The position numbers and the translations under genes are program-made. The notes below the pieces were generated by a model. That model did no database searches and was not told the origin of the DNA. It saw only the letters and a program-made list of their open reading frames with translations. From Pseudomonadota bacterium (GTDB lineage Bacteria; Myxococcota; Myxococcia; Myxococcales; Myxococcaceae): 64,000 nucleotides of DNA. The stretch spans positions 186,001 to 250,000 of the forward strand of contig JAFAFL010000032.1 of NCBI GenBank assembly GCA_023423535.1. Reading direction: 5' to 3'. This document shows positions 8,282 through 16,587 of this stretch, piece after piece. The number at the start of each line of letters is the position of its first letter. The stretch's first letter is position 1.

Positions 8282-9151
8282 TCAGAACCCGAACGCCAGC
8301 CCCGCGTGCGCCGAGCCGCGGATGTGGCTGTCGAACGAATAGACCTGCCCGCCCGCGCGCACCGTCAGCGGGCCCGCGGGGACGATGAGCGAGCCTTCCA
8401 GCCGGAAGTCCGGTCCCCGGTTGCCGATGAACACGCCGGGCTGCAATTCGAGCCCCAGCGCGCGTCCGTCGATCCGGGTGAGCGCGTAGCGGTGCGGCAG
8501 CGCGAGGCTGAACCCGTTGCGTTCCGCGCCTCCGAAGACGACGCGCCGCGCGCCCACCGCCACGCCCAGCTCCACGTGCTTCTTCGGCACCGGCCGCAGC
8601 AGCAGGTGACCATCCAACGCGCCGTAGGTGCGGCCGCCATCCAGCGTGCTCTCCCACGAGGTCTCGAAGCCGAAGATCCCCTGCGCGAACGAGAGCCGCG
8701 CGCCGGTCAGCGGCACGAACACGTTCGGATCGACCGCGCCCGCCATCGCCCCGCCGAGCACGCCCACCTGGAAGGACGGGCAGCGGTAGCGGTGCAGCGT
8801 GTCCTCGTCCGCATCGCCGTCCACTGCGTAGAGCACCAGCGGCAGCGCGGCCACCGCGATCACCGCGGCCGCGAGGAGCAGCTCTCCGCCGCCACCGCCA
8901 CCACCACCGAGTCCCGACAGCGGCGCGTCCGCGCTGCTCGCTGCCTGCGTCGATCCGGAAGGCACCGCGGGCGAGACATCCGCGCCCACGGTGGGGCCTC
9001 CGACGTCACCAACTCCGCTCACGTTGCCGCCGACGTGGGCCGTTCCGCGCGCCTCGAAGCCCCAGGCGAAGCACGGCCGGTCCGCCCACGCGGGCAGCGC
9101 GACGAGCACTGCGACGACGACGGCTGCGGCGCGAAGAGAGCGTTGGGCCAT
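8282..9151 (-). CDS. Secreted/outer-membrane-type protein, unknown function
   Basis: A 289-residue protein. The start at 9151 gives a signal peptide, MAQRSLRAAAVVVAVLVALPAWA. Next come a Gly/Val/Ser-rich segment, a run of eight Gly residues and one hydrophobic segment, LLLAAAVIAVAALPLVLYAV (about residues 95-114). The C-terminal half has the alternating pattern and terminal aromatic (GSAHAGLAFGF) of an outer-membrane beta-barrel, with strand-like pieces such as HVELGVAVGARRVVFGG. Longer in-frame starts would add an Arg-rich, non-signal N-terminus. It is the first gene of the four-gene leftward operon ending in the Bor-like lipoproteins, and is divergent from the choice-of-anchor-D lipoprotein. 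No family was recognised. Confidence 0.65.
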   Translation of the reverse strand: MAQRSLRAAAVVVAVLVALPAWADRPCFAWGFEARGTAHVGGNVSGVGDVGGPTVGADVSPAVPSGSTQAASSADAPLSGLGGGGGGGGELLLAAAVIAVAALPLVLYAVDGDADEDTLHRYRCPSFQVGVLGGAMAGAVDPNVFVPLTGARLSFAQGIFGFETSWESTLDGGRTYGALDGHLLLRPVPKKHVELGVAVGARRVVFGGAERNGFSLALPHRYALTRIDGRALGLELQPGVFIGNRGPDFRLEGSLIVPAGPLTVRAGGQVYSFDSHIRGSAHAGLAFGF

Positions 9152-9333
9152 GGCGCCGCTCCGGTTTGCACCGCGCGTTCCCGCACGTGATTCCGCTGCT
9201 CTGCGCATCATCGGCGCTCCTCCGCTGCGACAGCCCTGTCCCGCATGCGTAGCGCACTTCGCATGTCGCTCGCCCGGCGGCTTGCTTTCAGCTCCCACCA
9301 TGTAGGACCGTTCCCGGAGCCGAGGTGACGCTT

Positions 9334-11037
9334 ATGGACGTACGTTGGGGCCTGCTGGTCTTCTCCTTTTTCCTTGTTGCCTGCGACTCCGATCAGCTGG
9401 TCGAAGCACCGTGCCGCGAGGACTTCCACTGCGAGACCGGACTGCTCTGCGAGGAGTTCCGCTGCGTGCCGGCGGAGACGAAGTCGTGTGAGGTGGTGAT
9501 CGAGGGCAACCCGATCCTCCAGCCCTCGCCGTTCAGCGCGAACTTCGGCGAGCTCGACGCGCCGGAGGCGAAGCAGACGGTGACGCTCCACAACATCGGC
9601 AACTGCACGCTGACGCTCTTCGAGGCGCAGATCGCGTCCGGCGAGGGCTCGGCGTTCGCCTGCGATCTGTGCGGCGGCAACTTCCCGATCGAGATCTTCC
9701 CCGGCCGCAAGAAGGAGCTGGAGGTCTCGTTCACCGCCAACGGGATCGGCCAGTTCAAGGACCACCTCGTCATCCTCAGCGACGACCGCGAGTTCCCGGA
9801 GATGCGCGTGCCGCTCCACGCGAACTTCCTCGGCGTGCCGGAGGTGCGGGTGACGCCGAACCCGGTGGACTTCGGTTACGTGGCGCAGGGCCGCGTGGGC
9901 AAGAAGCGCGTGCAGATCACCAACCAGGGCACCGGCGTGGCGGAGGTGACGGTGCACTCGGTGAAGCTCGAGCCGCCGACGGAGCACTTCTCGCTCGTCG
10001 ATCCGCCGGGTGAGCCGGTGATCCTCGCGCCGGTCAGCGCGGACGGAATCGTGCTCGGCGTGGAGGCGCAGTACCACCCGCGCAGCACGGAGCTGCACTC
10101 GGTGGAGCTGGTGGTGGAGACCTCGCACGGCATCTTCACCGTGCCCATGGACGGCAACGCGATGACGCCGCCGCAGCTCGCGCTGAACCCGCCGGCGATC
10201 GATCTGGGAGAGGTGCCGCTCGGGCACACCAACGTGCTCCCGCTCACGCTGCTCAACGAGGGCGGCGCGCCGCTGGAGATCACCTACCACTGGGGCGGGC
10301 CGAACCCTTCGACCGACCTCTTCGCCAACCCGCTGGTCATTCCGCCGATCACCGCGGGCTCGTACATCGAGCTGCAGGTGGCGGTCACCGCGACCGCGCT
10401 GGGGCCGATCAACGGGTTCATCGTCCTCGCGACCAACGACCCGGCAAAGCCGAGCGTGACCATCCCGGTCAGCGCGACCGGCATCCCGGGGCCCGGTCCG
10501 GAGGTGGTGAAGATCGAGCTGACGTTCGACAACGGGACGGACAACGCGTTCGACAAGGACCTGCGCAACGTGGACATGACGCTCGAGCATCCGTTCGGCT
10601 ACGTCTGCAACAAGCAGTACCCGAACCCGACGAACTGGGGCGCCTACGGCAACGCGAGCTGGATCAGCTTCGGGCCGAAGGAGGAGCCGGAGCGCATCGT
10701 GCTCGCGGACGCCACCCAGGACGGCACCTACCGCGTGATGCTGCAGTACATGGAGGACTGCTCGGCGCTGCCCACGGAATTGCTCGCGGGCGTGCTGGGC
10801 ATCTCGGTGGACGCGCTCATCACCTACCTGTCGAGCGGCGTCATCAACATCAACGGCCAGGACGTCGGCGCGATCATCCAGAACACCTGCTTCAGCCGCA
10901 GCGGGACCTCGGGGACCGTGCGCGTGTGGGTGAACGGCCAGGTGATCAAGGAGAAGACCGTGTCGCTCGGGAAGAAGGGTGACACCGCCTACGCGCTGGA
11001 CCTCATCCGGTCCGGCGGGAAGTTCAGCGCGCCGTGA
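9334..11037 (+). CDS. Choice-of-anchor-D (ASH-type) lipoprotein 1
   Basis: A 567-residue lipoprotein. The ATG at 9334 follows a perfect GAGGTGA ribosome site with a 5-base spacer; an in-frame GTG at 9325 overlaps that site. The signal MDVRWGLLVFSFFLVAC carries lipobox LVAC. A short Cys-rich module (CREDFHCETGLLCEEFRC) precedes three or more immunoglobulin-like ASH/choice-of-anchor-D domains, each with a strand pattern such as FGELDAPEAKQTVTLHNIGN, VDFGYVAQGRVGKKRVQITN and IDLGEVPLGHTNVLPLTLLN. The C-terminal 170 residues form a separate domain. Such proteins are usually surface-exposed scaffolds or adhesins. The stop overlaps the potential GTG start of the next gene, so the two are expected to be co-expressed. 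Confidence 0.82.
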   Translation: MDVRWGLLVFSFFLVACDSDQLVEAPCREDFHCETGLLCEEFRCVPAETKSCEVVIEGNPILQPSPFSANFGELDAPEAKQTVTLHNIGNCTLTLFEAQIASGEGSAFACDLCGGNFPIEIFPGRKKELEVSFTANGIGQFKDHLVILSDDREFPEMRVPLHANFLGVPEVRVTPNPVDFGYVAQGRVGKKRVQITNQGTGVAEVTVHSVKLEPPTEHFSLVDPPGEPVILAPVSADGIVLGVEAQYHPRSTELHSVELVVETSHGIFTVPMDGNAMTPPQLALNPPAIDLGEVPLGHTNVLPLTLLNEGGAPLEITYHWGGPNPSTDLFANPLVIPPITAGSYIELQVAVTATALGPINGFIVLATNDPAKPSVTIPVSATGIPGPGPEVVKIELTFDNGTDNAFDKDLRNVDMTLEHPFGYVCNKQYPNPTNWGAYGNASWISFGPKEEPERIVLADATQDGTYRVMLQYMEDCSALPTELLAGVLGISVDALITYLSSGVININGQDVGAIIQNTCFSRSGTSGTVRVWVNGQVIKEKTVSLGKKGDTAYALDLIRSGGKFSAP

Positions 11038-11048
11038 GGACTCTCCAC

Positions 11049-13028
11049 ATGAACGCTCTTCACCAGGGACTGCTCAGCGCCGCGCTCGCGGGCCTCTTGT
11101 CGCTCGCACTCGCCTGCACGAACACCACGCCCGGCGACGAGGTGCCGAAGGAGACGCGCCCGCCGGGGCTGCGCCCGCATCCGGAGCAGGTGGCCTTCAC
11201 CTGCGTCTCGCCCGGCTGCGACACCAGCGAGGTCGTGCAGGTCGTCGTCATCGGCACGCGGCGGGTGGCGATCAAGCGCATCCTGCTCGAGGGCGAGGCC
11301 GCGGCGGACTTCACCGTCACCCCGTCCGAGGAGGCGCCCTTCATCGTCGGGCCCTCGTCGAACTTCCTTCTCGACGTCCGCTACGCGCCGCTCGGTGCGC
11401 CGGTCCCCGGCACGGTGGAGATCCGCGTCACCTACACGGACGCGTCGCCGGAGGAGAGCGAGGACCGGCTGGAGGCAGGTGAGCTCGTCATCCCGCTGGT
11501 GCGGCGGCTGGTGGGCGAGCCGGTGCTCAGCGCGCGGCCGGAGGTGCTGAGCTTCGGCGTCGTCGCGCCGGGTGAGTCGAAAGAGCTCTCGCTCGACGCG
11601 TTGAACGAGGGCTTCGGCAACATCGCGCTGGAGCTGGCGAAGGTGGAGAGCGGCCACGGCGAGGTGAAGGCGCTGCTGCCGGAGCAGAAGGCGCTCGGGC
11701 CGGGCAAGACGCTCGCGGTGCCGGTGACCTTCGCGCCCGCGGGCGAGGGCTACGTGCAGACCGAACTGCTCCTCACCGCCACGCCGTCCTACGTCTCGCC
11801 GGTGAAGGTGAAGGTGGAGGGCACGAGCCTCACCACCGCGAGCCTCGCCGCGTTCCCCTCGACGGAGATCGACTTCGGGCTCGTGAAGAAGGGCGCGACG
11901 CGGCAGATGAGCCTGCAGCTGGTGAACCAGGGCGGCGCGGCGCTGAACGTCTCGTCGGTCTCGGTGAACGACGCGACCGGGAGCGTGAGCGTGACCGCGC
12001 CTGCGGGCGGTGGCGCCTTCACGCTCGGACCGCTGGAGCGGGTGACGGTGCCGCTGAACATCGAGGGCAAGGCCTCGGGCGAGGTGGACGCGCGCATCGT
12101 CGTGGCCTCCGACGACCCGCTCTATCCGCTCTTCGAGATCCGCGTGCTGGGGACGATCACCGAGCCCATGCTCGGGCTCACGCCGACCGGCATCGACTTT
12201 GGCAAGGTGCCGGTGGGCTGGGCGGTGACGCAGTCGGTGGAGCTGCGCAACACCGGTTGGGGAAAGCTGAAGGTGAAGCACATCACCATGGTCGCGGGCT
12301 CCTCTTCGCTCTTCACGATCGCGCGGATGCCGGCGCTGCCGCTGGAGCTCGAGCGCGAGGAGCGCGTGGCGGTGGACGTGCAGTTCCGCGCCGAGACCGC
12401 GGCGACCTTCAACGGCTGGCTCTCGGTGGAGAGCGAAGATGCGACGAAGCCGTTCACCGAGATCCCCATCACCGCGCAGGCCACCAGCTGCCTCGACGCG
12501 TGCCCCATCGCCAACGGGACCGCGAGCTGTCAGGCGGGGAGCTGCGCGGTGGGCGCGTGCAATGCGTCGTGGCACGACACCGACGGCAGCCCGGCCACCG
12601 GCTGCGAGTGCAAGGAGCTGCAGCCTTCGGTGGGAAAGTTCTGCACCAACTCGCACTTCGCCGGCGTGCTGGTGGACAACGAAGGGGACTCGGCGACCTT
12701 CACCGGGAACCTGCCGGTGGACGGCGACGAGGAGCTCATCCGCTTCTTCGCGAAGGACGGGTTCACCTGGTTCGGTGAGGACTTCAAGGTGAAGATCCGG
12801 CTCGACTCGGCGGACCCGAACATCCGCATGTGCGTGTACCGGCAGGACGGCGCGCAGACGACCGAGTGCCACCTCAACAACGAGACCTGTCCGACGAACC
12901 GCTTCTACCAGCGAAACGGCAGCGCCGGCGGCGAGGACGAGGGCAACTACTACGTGCGCGTGCACCGCGCCCCGGGCACCGGCCCCACCTGCACCACGTA
13001 CACGGTGTTCATGTCGAACGGGATCTGA
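11049..13028 (+). CDS. Choice-of-anchor-D (ASH-type) lipoprotein 2
   Basis: A 659-residue lipoprotein, MNALHQGLLSAALAGLLSLALAC, with lipobox ALAC. The ATG at 11049 has GAGGA about 8 bases upstream; an alternative GTG at 11034 would overlap the previous stop. Four tandem ASH-like domains show phrases such as LSFGVVAPGESKELSLDALN, IDFGLVKKGATRQMSLQLVN and IDFGKVPVGWAVTQSVELRN. A Cys-rich EGF-like module follows (CLDACPIANGTASCQAGSC...CECKEL, about 483-525), then a C-terminal beta domain. Architecture and operon position match the preceding lipoprotein, suggesting a paired surface structure. The last 19 bases of the gene, including the stop, recur 388 bases downstream. Confidence 0.82.
   Translation: MNALHQGLLSAALAGLLSLALACTNTTPGDEVPKETRPPGLRPHPEQVAFTCVSPGCDTSEVVQVVVIGTRRVAIKRILLEGEAAADFTVTPSEEAPFIVGPSSNFLLDVRYAPLGAPVPGTVEIRVTYTDASPEESEDRLEAGELVIPLVRRLVGEPVLSARPEVLSFGVVAPGESKELSLDALNEGFGNIALELAKVESGHGEVKALLPEQKALGPGKTLAVPVTFAPAGEGYVQTELLLTATPSYVSPVKVKVEGTSLTTASLAAFPSTEIDFGLVKKGATRQMSLQLVNQGGAALNVSSVSVNDATGSVSVTAPAGGGAFTLGPLERVTVPLNIEGKASGEVDARIVVASDDPLYPLFEIRVLGTITEPMLGLTPTGIDFGKVPVGWAVTQSVELRNTGWGKLKVKHITMVAGSSSLFTIARMPALPLELEREERVAVDVQFRAETAATFNGWLSVESEDATKPFTEIPITAQATSCLDACPIANGTASCQAGSCAVGACNASWHDTDGSPATGCECKELQPSVGKFCTNSHFAGVLVDNEGDSATFTGNLPVDGDEELIRFFAKDGFTWFGEDFKVKIRLDSADPNIRMCVYRQDGAQTTECHLNNETCPTNRFYQRNGSAGGEDEGNYYVRVHRAPGTGPTCTTYTVFMSNGI
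13010..13028 (+). repeat. 19-bp direct repeat, copy A (3' end of the ASH lipoprotein 2 gene)
   Basis: The sequence CATGTCGAACGGGATCTGA forms the last codons and stop of the ASH lipoprotein gene. An identical copy is present at 13398-13416. A perfect 19-base repeat of a gene's 3' end is unlikely by chance. Confidence 0.85.
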
Positions 13029-13112
13029 GCGCACGGGCCCGCGCGGAGCGAACCTGCGATGAAGCACTTCGCGCGGTAGACCCGCGGCGCAGCCCTACCT
13101 ATCTTCAGGCGC

Positions 13113-13331
13113 ATGGCCGACGACGCCCAGCAACCCGAAGGCCCGGACATGCCGGCCGGGCGGCCGAGCGCGTCGATGCAGGCGTCGCGAAAAAGGCTCG
13201 CTGCTCGGATGTCCCGGCTCACGCCGGCCGAGCGCATCCTCCTCGCGCTCGAACTGGGGCGCCGGTCCCGGACGCTCCTCGGGCCGTCATCGTCTGAGCG
13301 GGGTGGCGGAGATGGCGTCGGAACCGACTGA
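13113..13331 (+). CDS. Small hypothetical protein (72 aa), doubtful
   Basis: A possible small gene in the segment bounded by the 19-bp direct repeats. The product has a Pro/Ala/Ser-rich N-terminus and a short helical segment, ASRKRLAARMSRLTPAERILL, followed by a low-complexity tail rich in Gly and Asp. No ribosome site is evident before the ATG, and no domain is recognised. The MSRLTPAERILLALELGRR stretch looks like a genuine amphipathic helix, which is the main reason to keep it. It may instead be non-coding sequence that happens to be open. Confidence 0.35.
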   Translation: MADDAQQPEGPDMPAGRPSASMQASRKRLAARMSRLTPAERILLALELGRRSRTLLGPSSSERGGGDGVGTD

Positions 13332-13397
13332 GAAAAGGTCCTGGCGCTGCGCGGCGATTGAGGCGAGCTGCGGCGCCGCCGTCCCGAAAGCGCCGAG

Positions 13398-13416
13398 CAT
13401 GTCGAACGGGATCTGA
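13398..13416 (+). repeat. 19-bp direct repeat, copy B
   Basis: An exact copy of the 3' end of the ASH lipoprotein 2 gene, 388 bases downstream of copy A and 15 bases before the carboxylesterase start. The interval 13029-13397 contains only the doubtful 72-residue frame. I see no transposase, terminal inverted repeats or tRNA in it. Confidence 0.85.
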
Positions 13417-13431
13417 CCGGGACGCTGCGCT

Positions 13432-14175
13432 ATGTCCGACCGCATGAAGCCAATGCGCACGCGGCTCGGCGGTCTGGACGCGATCGTCCTCGAGCCTTCG
13501 GAGAAGGGGAGCGTCGTCGCGAACGTGGTGCTGTCGCACGGGTTCGGCGCGCCGGGCGAGGACCTCGTGGGACTGGCGCCGGAGCTGTCGCACGTGGCGC
13601 CGGGGCTCGCGGAGAAGGTTCGCTGGATCTTCCCCGCCGCGCCGCTGTCGCTGGCGGAGCTGGGCTACGGCGGCGGGCGCGCGTGGTGGCACCTCGACAT
13701 GGAGCGGCTGGCACTCGGGCGCGACTGGGACACCTACGTGGACGAGGTTCCCGAAGGACTGCCGAAGGCGCGCCGCGCGTACCTCGCGCTGCTGGAGGAG
13801 CTGCAGACGAACACGAAGGTGCCGCTCTCGCGGACGGTGCTCGGAGGGTTCTCGCAGGGCGCGATGCTCTCCACCGACGTCACCCTCCGCCTCGAGGAGG
13901 CACCCCTGGGGCTCTGTGCGCTCTCAGGGGCGCTGATCAGCCGCGCGGCGTGGGAGGAGCGGGCGCCGAAACGCAGCGGCCTGCACGTCTTCCAGAGCCA
14001 TGGGAGGCAGGATCCGATCCTGCCCTATGCGGTGGCGGAGAGGCTCCGCGCCCTGTTCGAGAGCGCGAAGATGACGGTGCGCTTCGAGCCCTTCAGCGGG
14101 CCGCACACCATCCCGGTCTCGGTGCTCCAGAAGCTCGCCGTGTGGCTGACGGAGCGGGTGGAGCAGGTTCGCTAG
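13432..14175 (+). CDS. Carboxylesterase/phospholipase-type serine hydrolase
   Basis: A 247-residue alpha/beta-hydrolase of the phospholipase/carboxylesterase (YpfH, lysophospholipase-like) family, which hydrolyses short- to medium-chain esters. The triad is visible: GGFSQGA (nucleophile Ser, about residue 142), HGRQDPILPY (Asp, about 190-198) and SGPHTIP (His, about 223). An oxyanion-type LSHGFGAPGEDL lies near residue 34. It has no signal peptide, so is probably cytoplasmic. The start at 13432 gives MSDRMKPM; an in-frame ATG at 13444 is possible. Neither has a strong ribosome site. Its stop overlaps the stop of the convergent small gene by three bases. Confidence 0.9.
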   Translation: MSDRMKPMRTRLGGLDAIVLEPSEKGSVVANVVLSHGFGAPGEDLVGLAPELSHVAPGLAEKVRWIFPAAPLSLAELGYGGGRAWWHLDMERLALGRDWDTYVDEVPEGLPKARRAYLALLEELQTNTKVPLSRTVLGGFSQGAMLSTDVTLRLEEAPLGLCALSGALISRAAWEERAPKRSGLHVFQSHGRQDPILPYAVAERLRALFESAKMTVRFEPFSGPHTIPVSVLQKLAVWLTERVEQVR

Positions 14176-14483
14176 GCCAGCGGTCTCGGCGCGAGGTTCA
14201 GGACGAGCTCGTCGATCACCGCGGACCTGCCGGCGACGTCGAACTCCGCGAGGAGGTTCGGCAACACCGCGGCGATCACCGCCAGCTGCTCGCGTTGAGA
14301 GAGCGTCTGCAGCATCTCCACCGCGAACATCATCCGCTGTTCGAGCGGGACCTCCTCGTTCCCGAACAGATCCGCGTCGGTGCCGCGCGCTCGCTCCGGC
14401 GTCGGCACAGGTGGGGTGACCTCCACCTCTTGAAGCCCCAGCGCCAGCTCCCTCTCGTCGCGGTCCCGCCTGTCCTTCGCCAT
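14172..14483 (-). CDS. Small hypothetical protein (103 aa)
   Basis: An unrecognised 103-residue cytoplasmic-type protein. It begins with a charged segment, MAKDRRDRDERELALGLQEV, followed by a Pro-rich linker. The helical C-terminal half (LEQRMMFAVEMLQTLSQREQ, LAVIAAVLPNLLAEFDVAGR) looks well folded. No membrane segment or Cys is present. It is convergent with the carboxylesterase and lies about 100 bases downstream of the DUF1990 gene on the same strand. Coding character is supported by codon-position G+C and the clear helix pattern. Confidence 0.6.
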   Translation of the reverse strand: MAKDRRDRDERELALGLQEVEVTPPVPTPERARGTDADLFGNEEVPLEQRMMFAVEMLQTLSQREQLAVIAAVLPNLLAEFDVAGRSAVIDELVLNLAPRPLA

Positions 14484-14582
14484 CCGTGCGCCTCCTCAGC
14501 GTTTACGGTTCCTACAAACGCCGCCTGCGGGCCCTTCCAGGCCGATCGTCCGTCGAGGCCGGCTGCCTGGCCGCACCTGCAG

Positions 14583-15581
14583 TCATCGCCTCACCAGCGC
14601 TGTCGCCGCCGCGCCGACCGCGCCCGCCGCAGCGAGGGCGGCGACACCGAGGGTGGCCAGGCGCGCTGCCCTCGAGCGCGCGCGCAGGTGCTGCGTGTCC
14701 TGCTTGTGCGCGCCGACGAGGCCGTGCTGCGCGATGTCCTCGCTCTCCTCCTCCTGCAGCGCCGTCGCGGTGGGCAGCCAGCGGGCACCGTCCGCGACCT
14801 GCGGCACAGGCGGCGCGCTGTCGAGCACCGGTCCCTGGTGCACCAGCGGCGCGGCCGCGTCGTACGGCATCGGCGCGAGCCGGCGCACGAGCTCGGTGAG
14901 GCGGAAGTGCGAGAGCCGGTGCCACGCGCGCTGGTAGCGGCGGCCGAGCAGGAGGAAGCCGAGCCAGCTGACGAGGTTGGGGAACTCGCCGGTGCGCCAG
15001 GAGGCCTCGATGCGGAAGTGGACCTCGCCAGAATGGAGGTCCTTCTCCACGAGGAACCACTCCGAGCCAGACTCGATGTGGCCCTTCAGCGTGTCGATGC
15101 GGAAGCCCGCGAGCCCGCCCTGCGGATCGCGCATCACGTCGGCGACGTACACCGGGCAGAGGTAGCGCAGCCCCACCGCGCGCAGCTCGAGGAGGATGCG
15201 CCGGCCCTCCAGCGGCGTGCGCGGATCAAAGTGCGCGCGGACGATGCGCGGGTCGGAGAACTCGTAGCGTTCGACGGAGCGCCAGGCGCGGGCGAAGTCG
15301 CCGTCGGGCTCCAGCGCGCCGGGCGGTTCGTGGCCGATGACCGCGCGGGAGTGCACCTGGTCCCAGCCGTTCTCCGGCGTGAGCGCGTGGTTCGGCGTGT
15401 CGAAGTTCGGCGGGGTGCCCTCGTCGCTCAGCTTCGCGAGGCGCGCCTGCAATTCGTCGTCGCTCCAGCCGCGGAAGAGGCGCCAGGTGACCTTGCCCTT
15501 AGTCAGCCTCGGCCAGAAAGGTCGGACTGCAGAGAACCTCCGGATCGTCGGGCTCGTCGTCACTCTTCCGCTTGTCGGCAT
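14583..15581 (-). CDS. DUF1990 family protein with a C-terminal extension
   Basis: The core matches DUF1990 (a small beta-rich family of unknown function): GLRYLCPVYV, GFRIDTLKGHIESGSEWFLV, GEVHFRIEASWR, and a final helix, YQRAWHRLSHFRL. A C-terminal extension of about 110 residues carries one hydrophobic segment, ATLGVAALAAAGAVGAAATAL, suggesting a tail anchor. The true start is uncertain. The ATG at 15581 overlaps the upstream gene by 83 bases, a GTG at 15563 is also in frame, and the family-like sequence begins only at WRLFRGWSDDEL (from about 15491). It is the second of two tandem DUF1990 genes. Confidence 0.72.
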   Translation of the reverse strand: MPTSGRVTTSPTIRRFSAVRPFWPRLTKGKVTWRLFRGWSDDELQARLAKLSDEGTPPNFDTPNHALTPENGWDQVHSRAVIGHEPPGALEPDGDFARAWRSVERYEFSDPRIVRAHFDPRTPLEGRRILLELRAVGLRYLCPVYVADVMRDPQGGLAGFRIDTLKGHIESGSEWFLVEKDLHSGEVHFRIEASWRTGEFPNLVSWLGFLLLGRRYQRAWHRLSHFRLTELVRRLAPMPYDAAAPLVHQGPVLDSAPPVPQVADGARWLPTATALQEEESEDIAQHGLVGAHKQDTQHLRARSRAARLATLGVAALAAAGAVGAAATALVRR

Positions 15582-16194
15582 GGATGAACCCCACCACTCC
15601 CTCTCCCACCGTGAGCGCTACCCGGTTGACGAACTCCGTCCAGGTGTTCGTCTGCATCGGGTCGCCGGCGGTGAGAAACCCGAGCAGGTGCTGCCGCGAA
15701 CCGGACCGCGCCCGGCTCCGGATGTGGAAGATGACGTCGCCTCTCCGGTTCCGGTAGGCGCCGAAGGTGATGCGCCCCGCCTCCGGGTGACCGGGCAGGG
15801 TGCCGAGCGTGAAGCTGGTAGGCCCTCGATGCAGCACGCGCACGCCGCACACGCCCACGCCGGGAATGGTGACCTCGAGCTCGTCGCCGGGCTGCAGCGA
15901 GTGCGTGGGCGCGGAGGGGGAGTCCAGGGTCTTGTCTGGAGGCCCCTGGCGCGGGTCCAGGTCTTCGCGTGCCTCCTCGCGGGCCACGCGGCGGAAGGAG
16001 GCGAACTCGCGGGGCGCGAACTCCGGGAAGCGGCGGGCCACCAGCTCCACGACCTGCGACGGCTTCAGCGCCGAGCGGTCGATGACCGCCCAGTAGTCGC
16101 GCTCGAGCAGCTTTCCGTAGCCCATCAGCGCGGTGACCAGTCCCTGGGCGATGGCGCTCGCAGGGTTGCCCGGTGTGCTGCCGTCCTTCTCCAT
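15499..16194 (-). CDS. DUF1990 family protein
   Basis: A 231-residue protein with a DUF1990 core: ELEVTIPGVGVCGVRVLHRG, FTLGTLPGHPEAGRITFGAY, GDVIFHIRSRARSGS and a C-terminal VALTVGEGVVGF. It belongs to the same family as the next gene downstream, including the T-L-x-G-H-x-E-x-G motif. No signal peptide or membrane helix is visible. The start at 16194 (MEKDGSTPG) follows a weak CGGAG site; the longer open frame up to 17661 is antisense to the PHP gene and is rejected. The gene faces away from the small membrane protein that starts at 16261. Function is unknown. Confidence 0.8.
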   Translation of the reverse strand: MEKDGSTPGNPASAIAQGLVTALMGYGKLLERDYWAVIDRSALKPSQVVELVARRFPEFAPREFASFRRVAREEAREDLDPRQGPPDKTLDSPSAPTHSLQPGDELEVTIPGVGVCGVRVLHRGPTSFTLGTLPGHPEAGRITFGAYRNRRGDVIFHIRSRARSGSRQHLLGFLTAGDPMQTNTWTEFVNRVALTVGEGVVGFIHADKRKSDDEPDDPEVLCSPTFLAEAD

Positions 16195-16260
16195 GCGTGT
16201 GCTCCGGAGCGGGTGCACCCTGAAGTTAGGCACTGGAACGGAGCGGAGGAGGCAGCGCGC

Positions 16261-16551
16261 ATGCACATCGACGTGAACCCTGCGGCCGAGGAGTCGGAAC
16301 GCGTGTACGAGGCCGCGCCGGTCCTTCGCACCGAGCACGCGGAGGGGACGATCACCCGCACCATCGAGCAGCAGACGGCGCGCATCCCTTCGGACGTGTT
16401 CCTCGTGCTCGCCCTGACGGCGATGGGCGCCTCGCTCTTCTTCGAGTTCGGTGGCCGCGACCGCACCAGCCGGTTCCTCGGGATGTGGCCGGGACCGCTG
16501 CTGGTGATGGGCGTGTACAACAAGATCGTGAAGCTGCTCGGGCCGCGCTGA
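16261..16551 (+). CDS. Small membrane protein (96 aa)
   Basis: A 96-residue protein preceded by a strong GAGGAGG ribosome site 8 bases upstream of the ATG. After a charged N-terminal half (AAEESERVYEAAPVLRTEHA), two hydrophobic segments, FLVLALTAMGASLFFEF and LGMWPGPLLVMGVYNKIV, suggest a hairpin in the inner membrane. The protein ends in KLLGPR. No family was recognised, although small proteins of this type are common in Myxococcota. The PHP-domain gene follows 36 bases downstream on the same strand and may be co-transcribed. Confidence 0.75.
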   Translation: MHIDVNPAAEESERVYEAAPVLRTEHAEGTITRTIEQQTARIPSDVFLVLALTAMGASLFFEFGGRDRTSRFLGMWPGPLLVMGVYNKIVKLLGPR

Positions 16552-16587
16552 GAGGGCGGCGCGTTGCCGTCTGGTAGCGTCGCGCGG

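Noticed and set aside
10989..13067. A 692-codon minus-strand frame antisense to ASH lipoprotein 2
   Set aside because: Arg/His/Leu-rich shadow without domains; the plus strand carries a signal peptide and ASH domains.
13029..13397. A small mobile element in the interval between the 19-bp repeats
   Set aside because: No transposase, integrase, terminal inverted repeats or tRNA was seen, so the repeat is reported but not called a mobile element.
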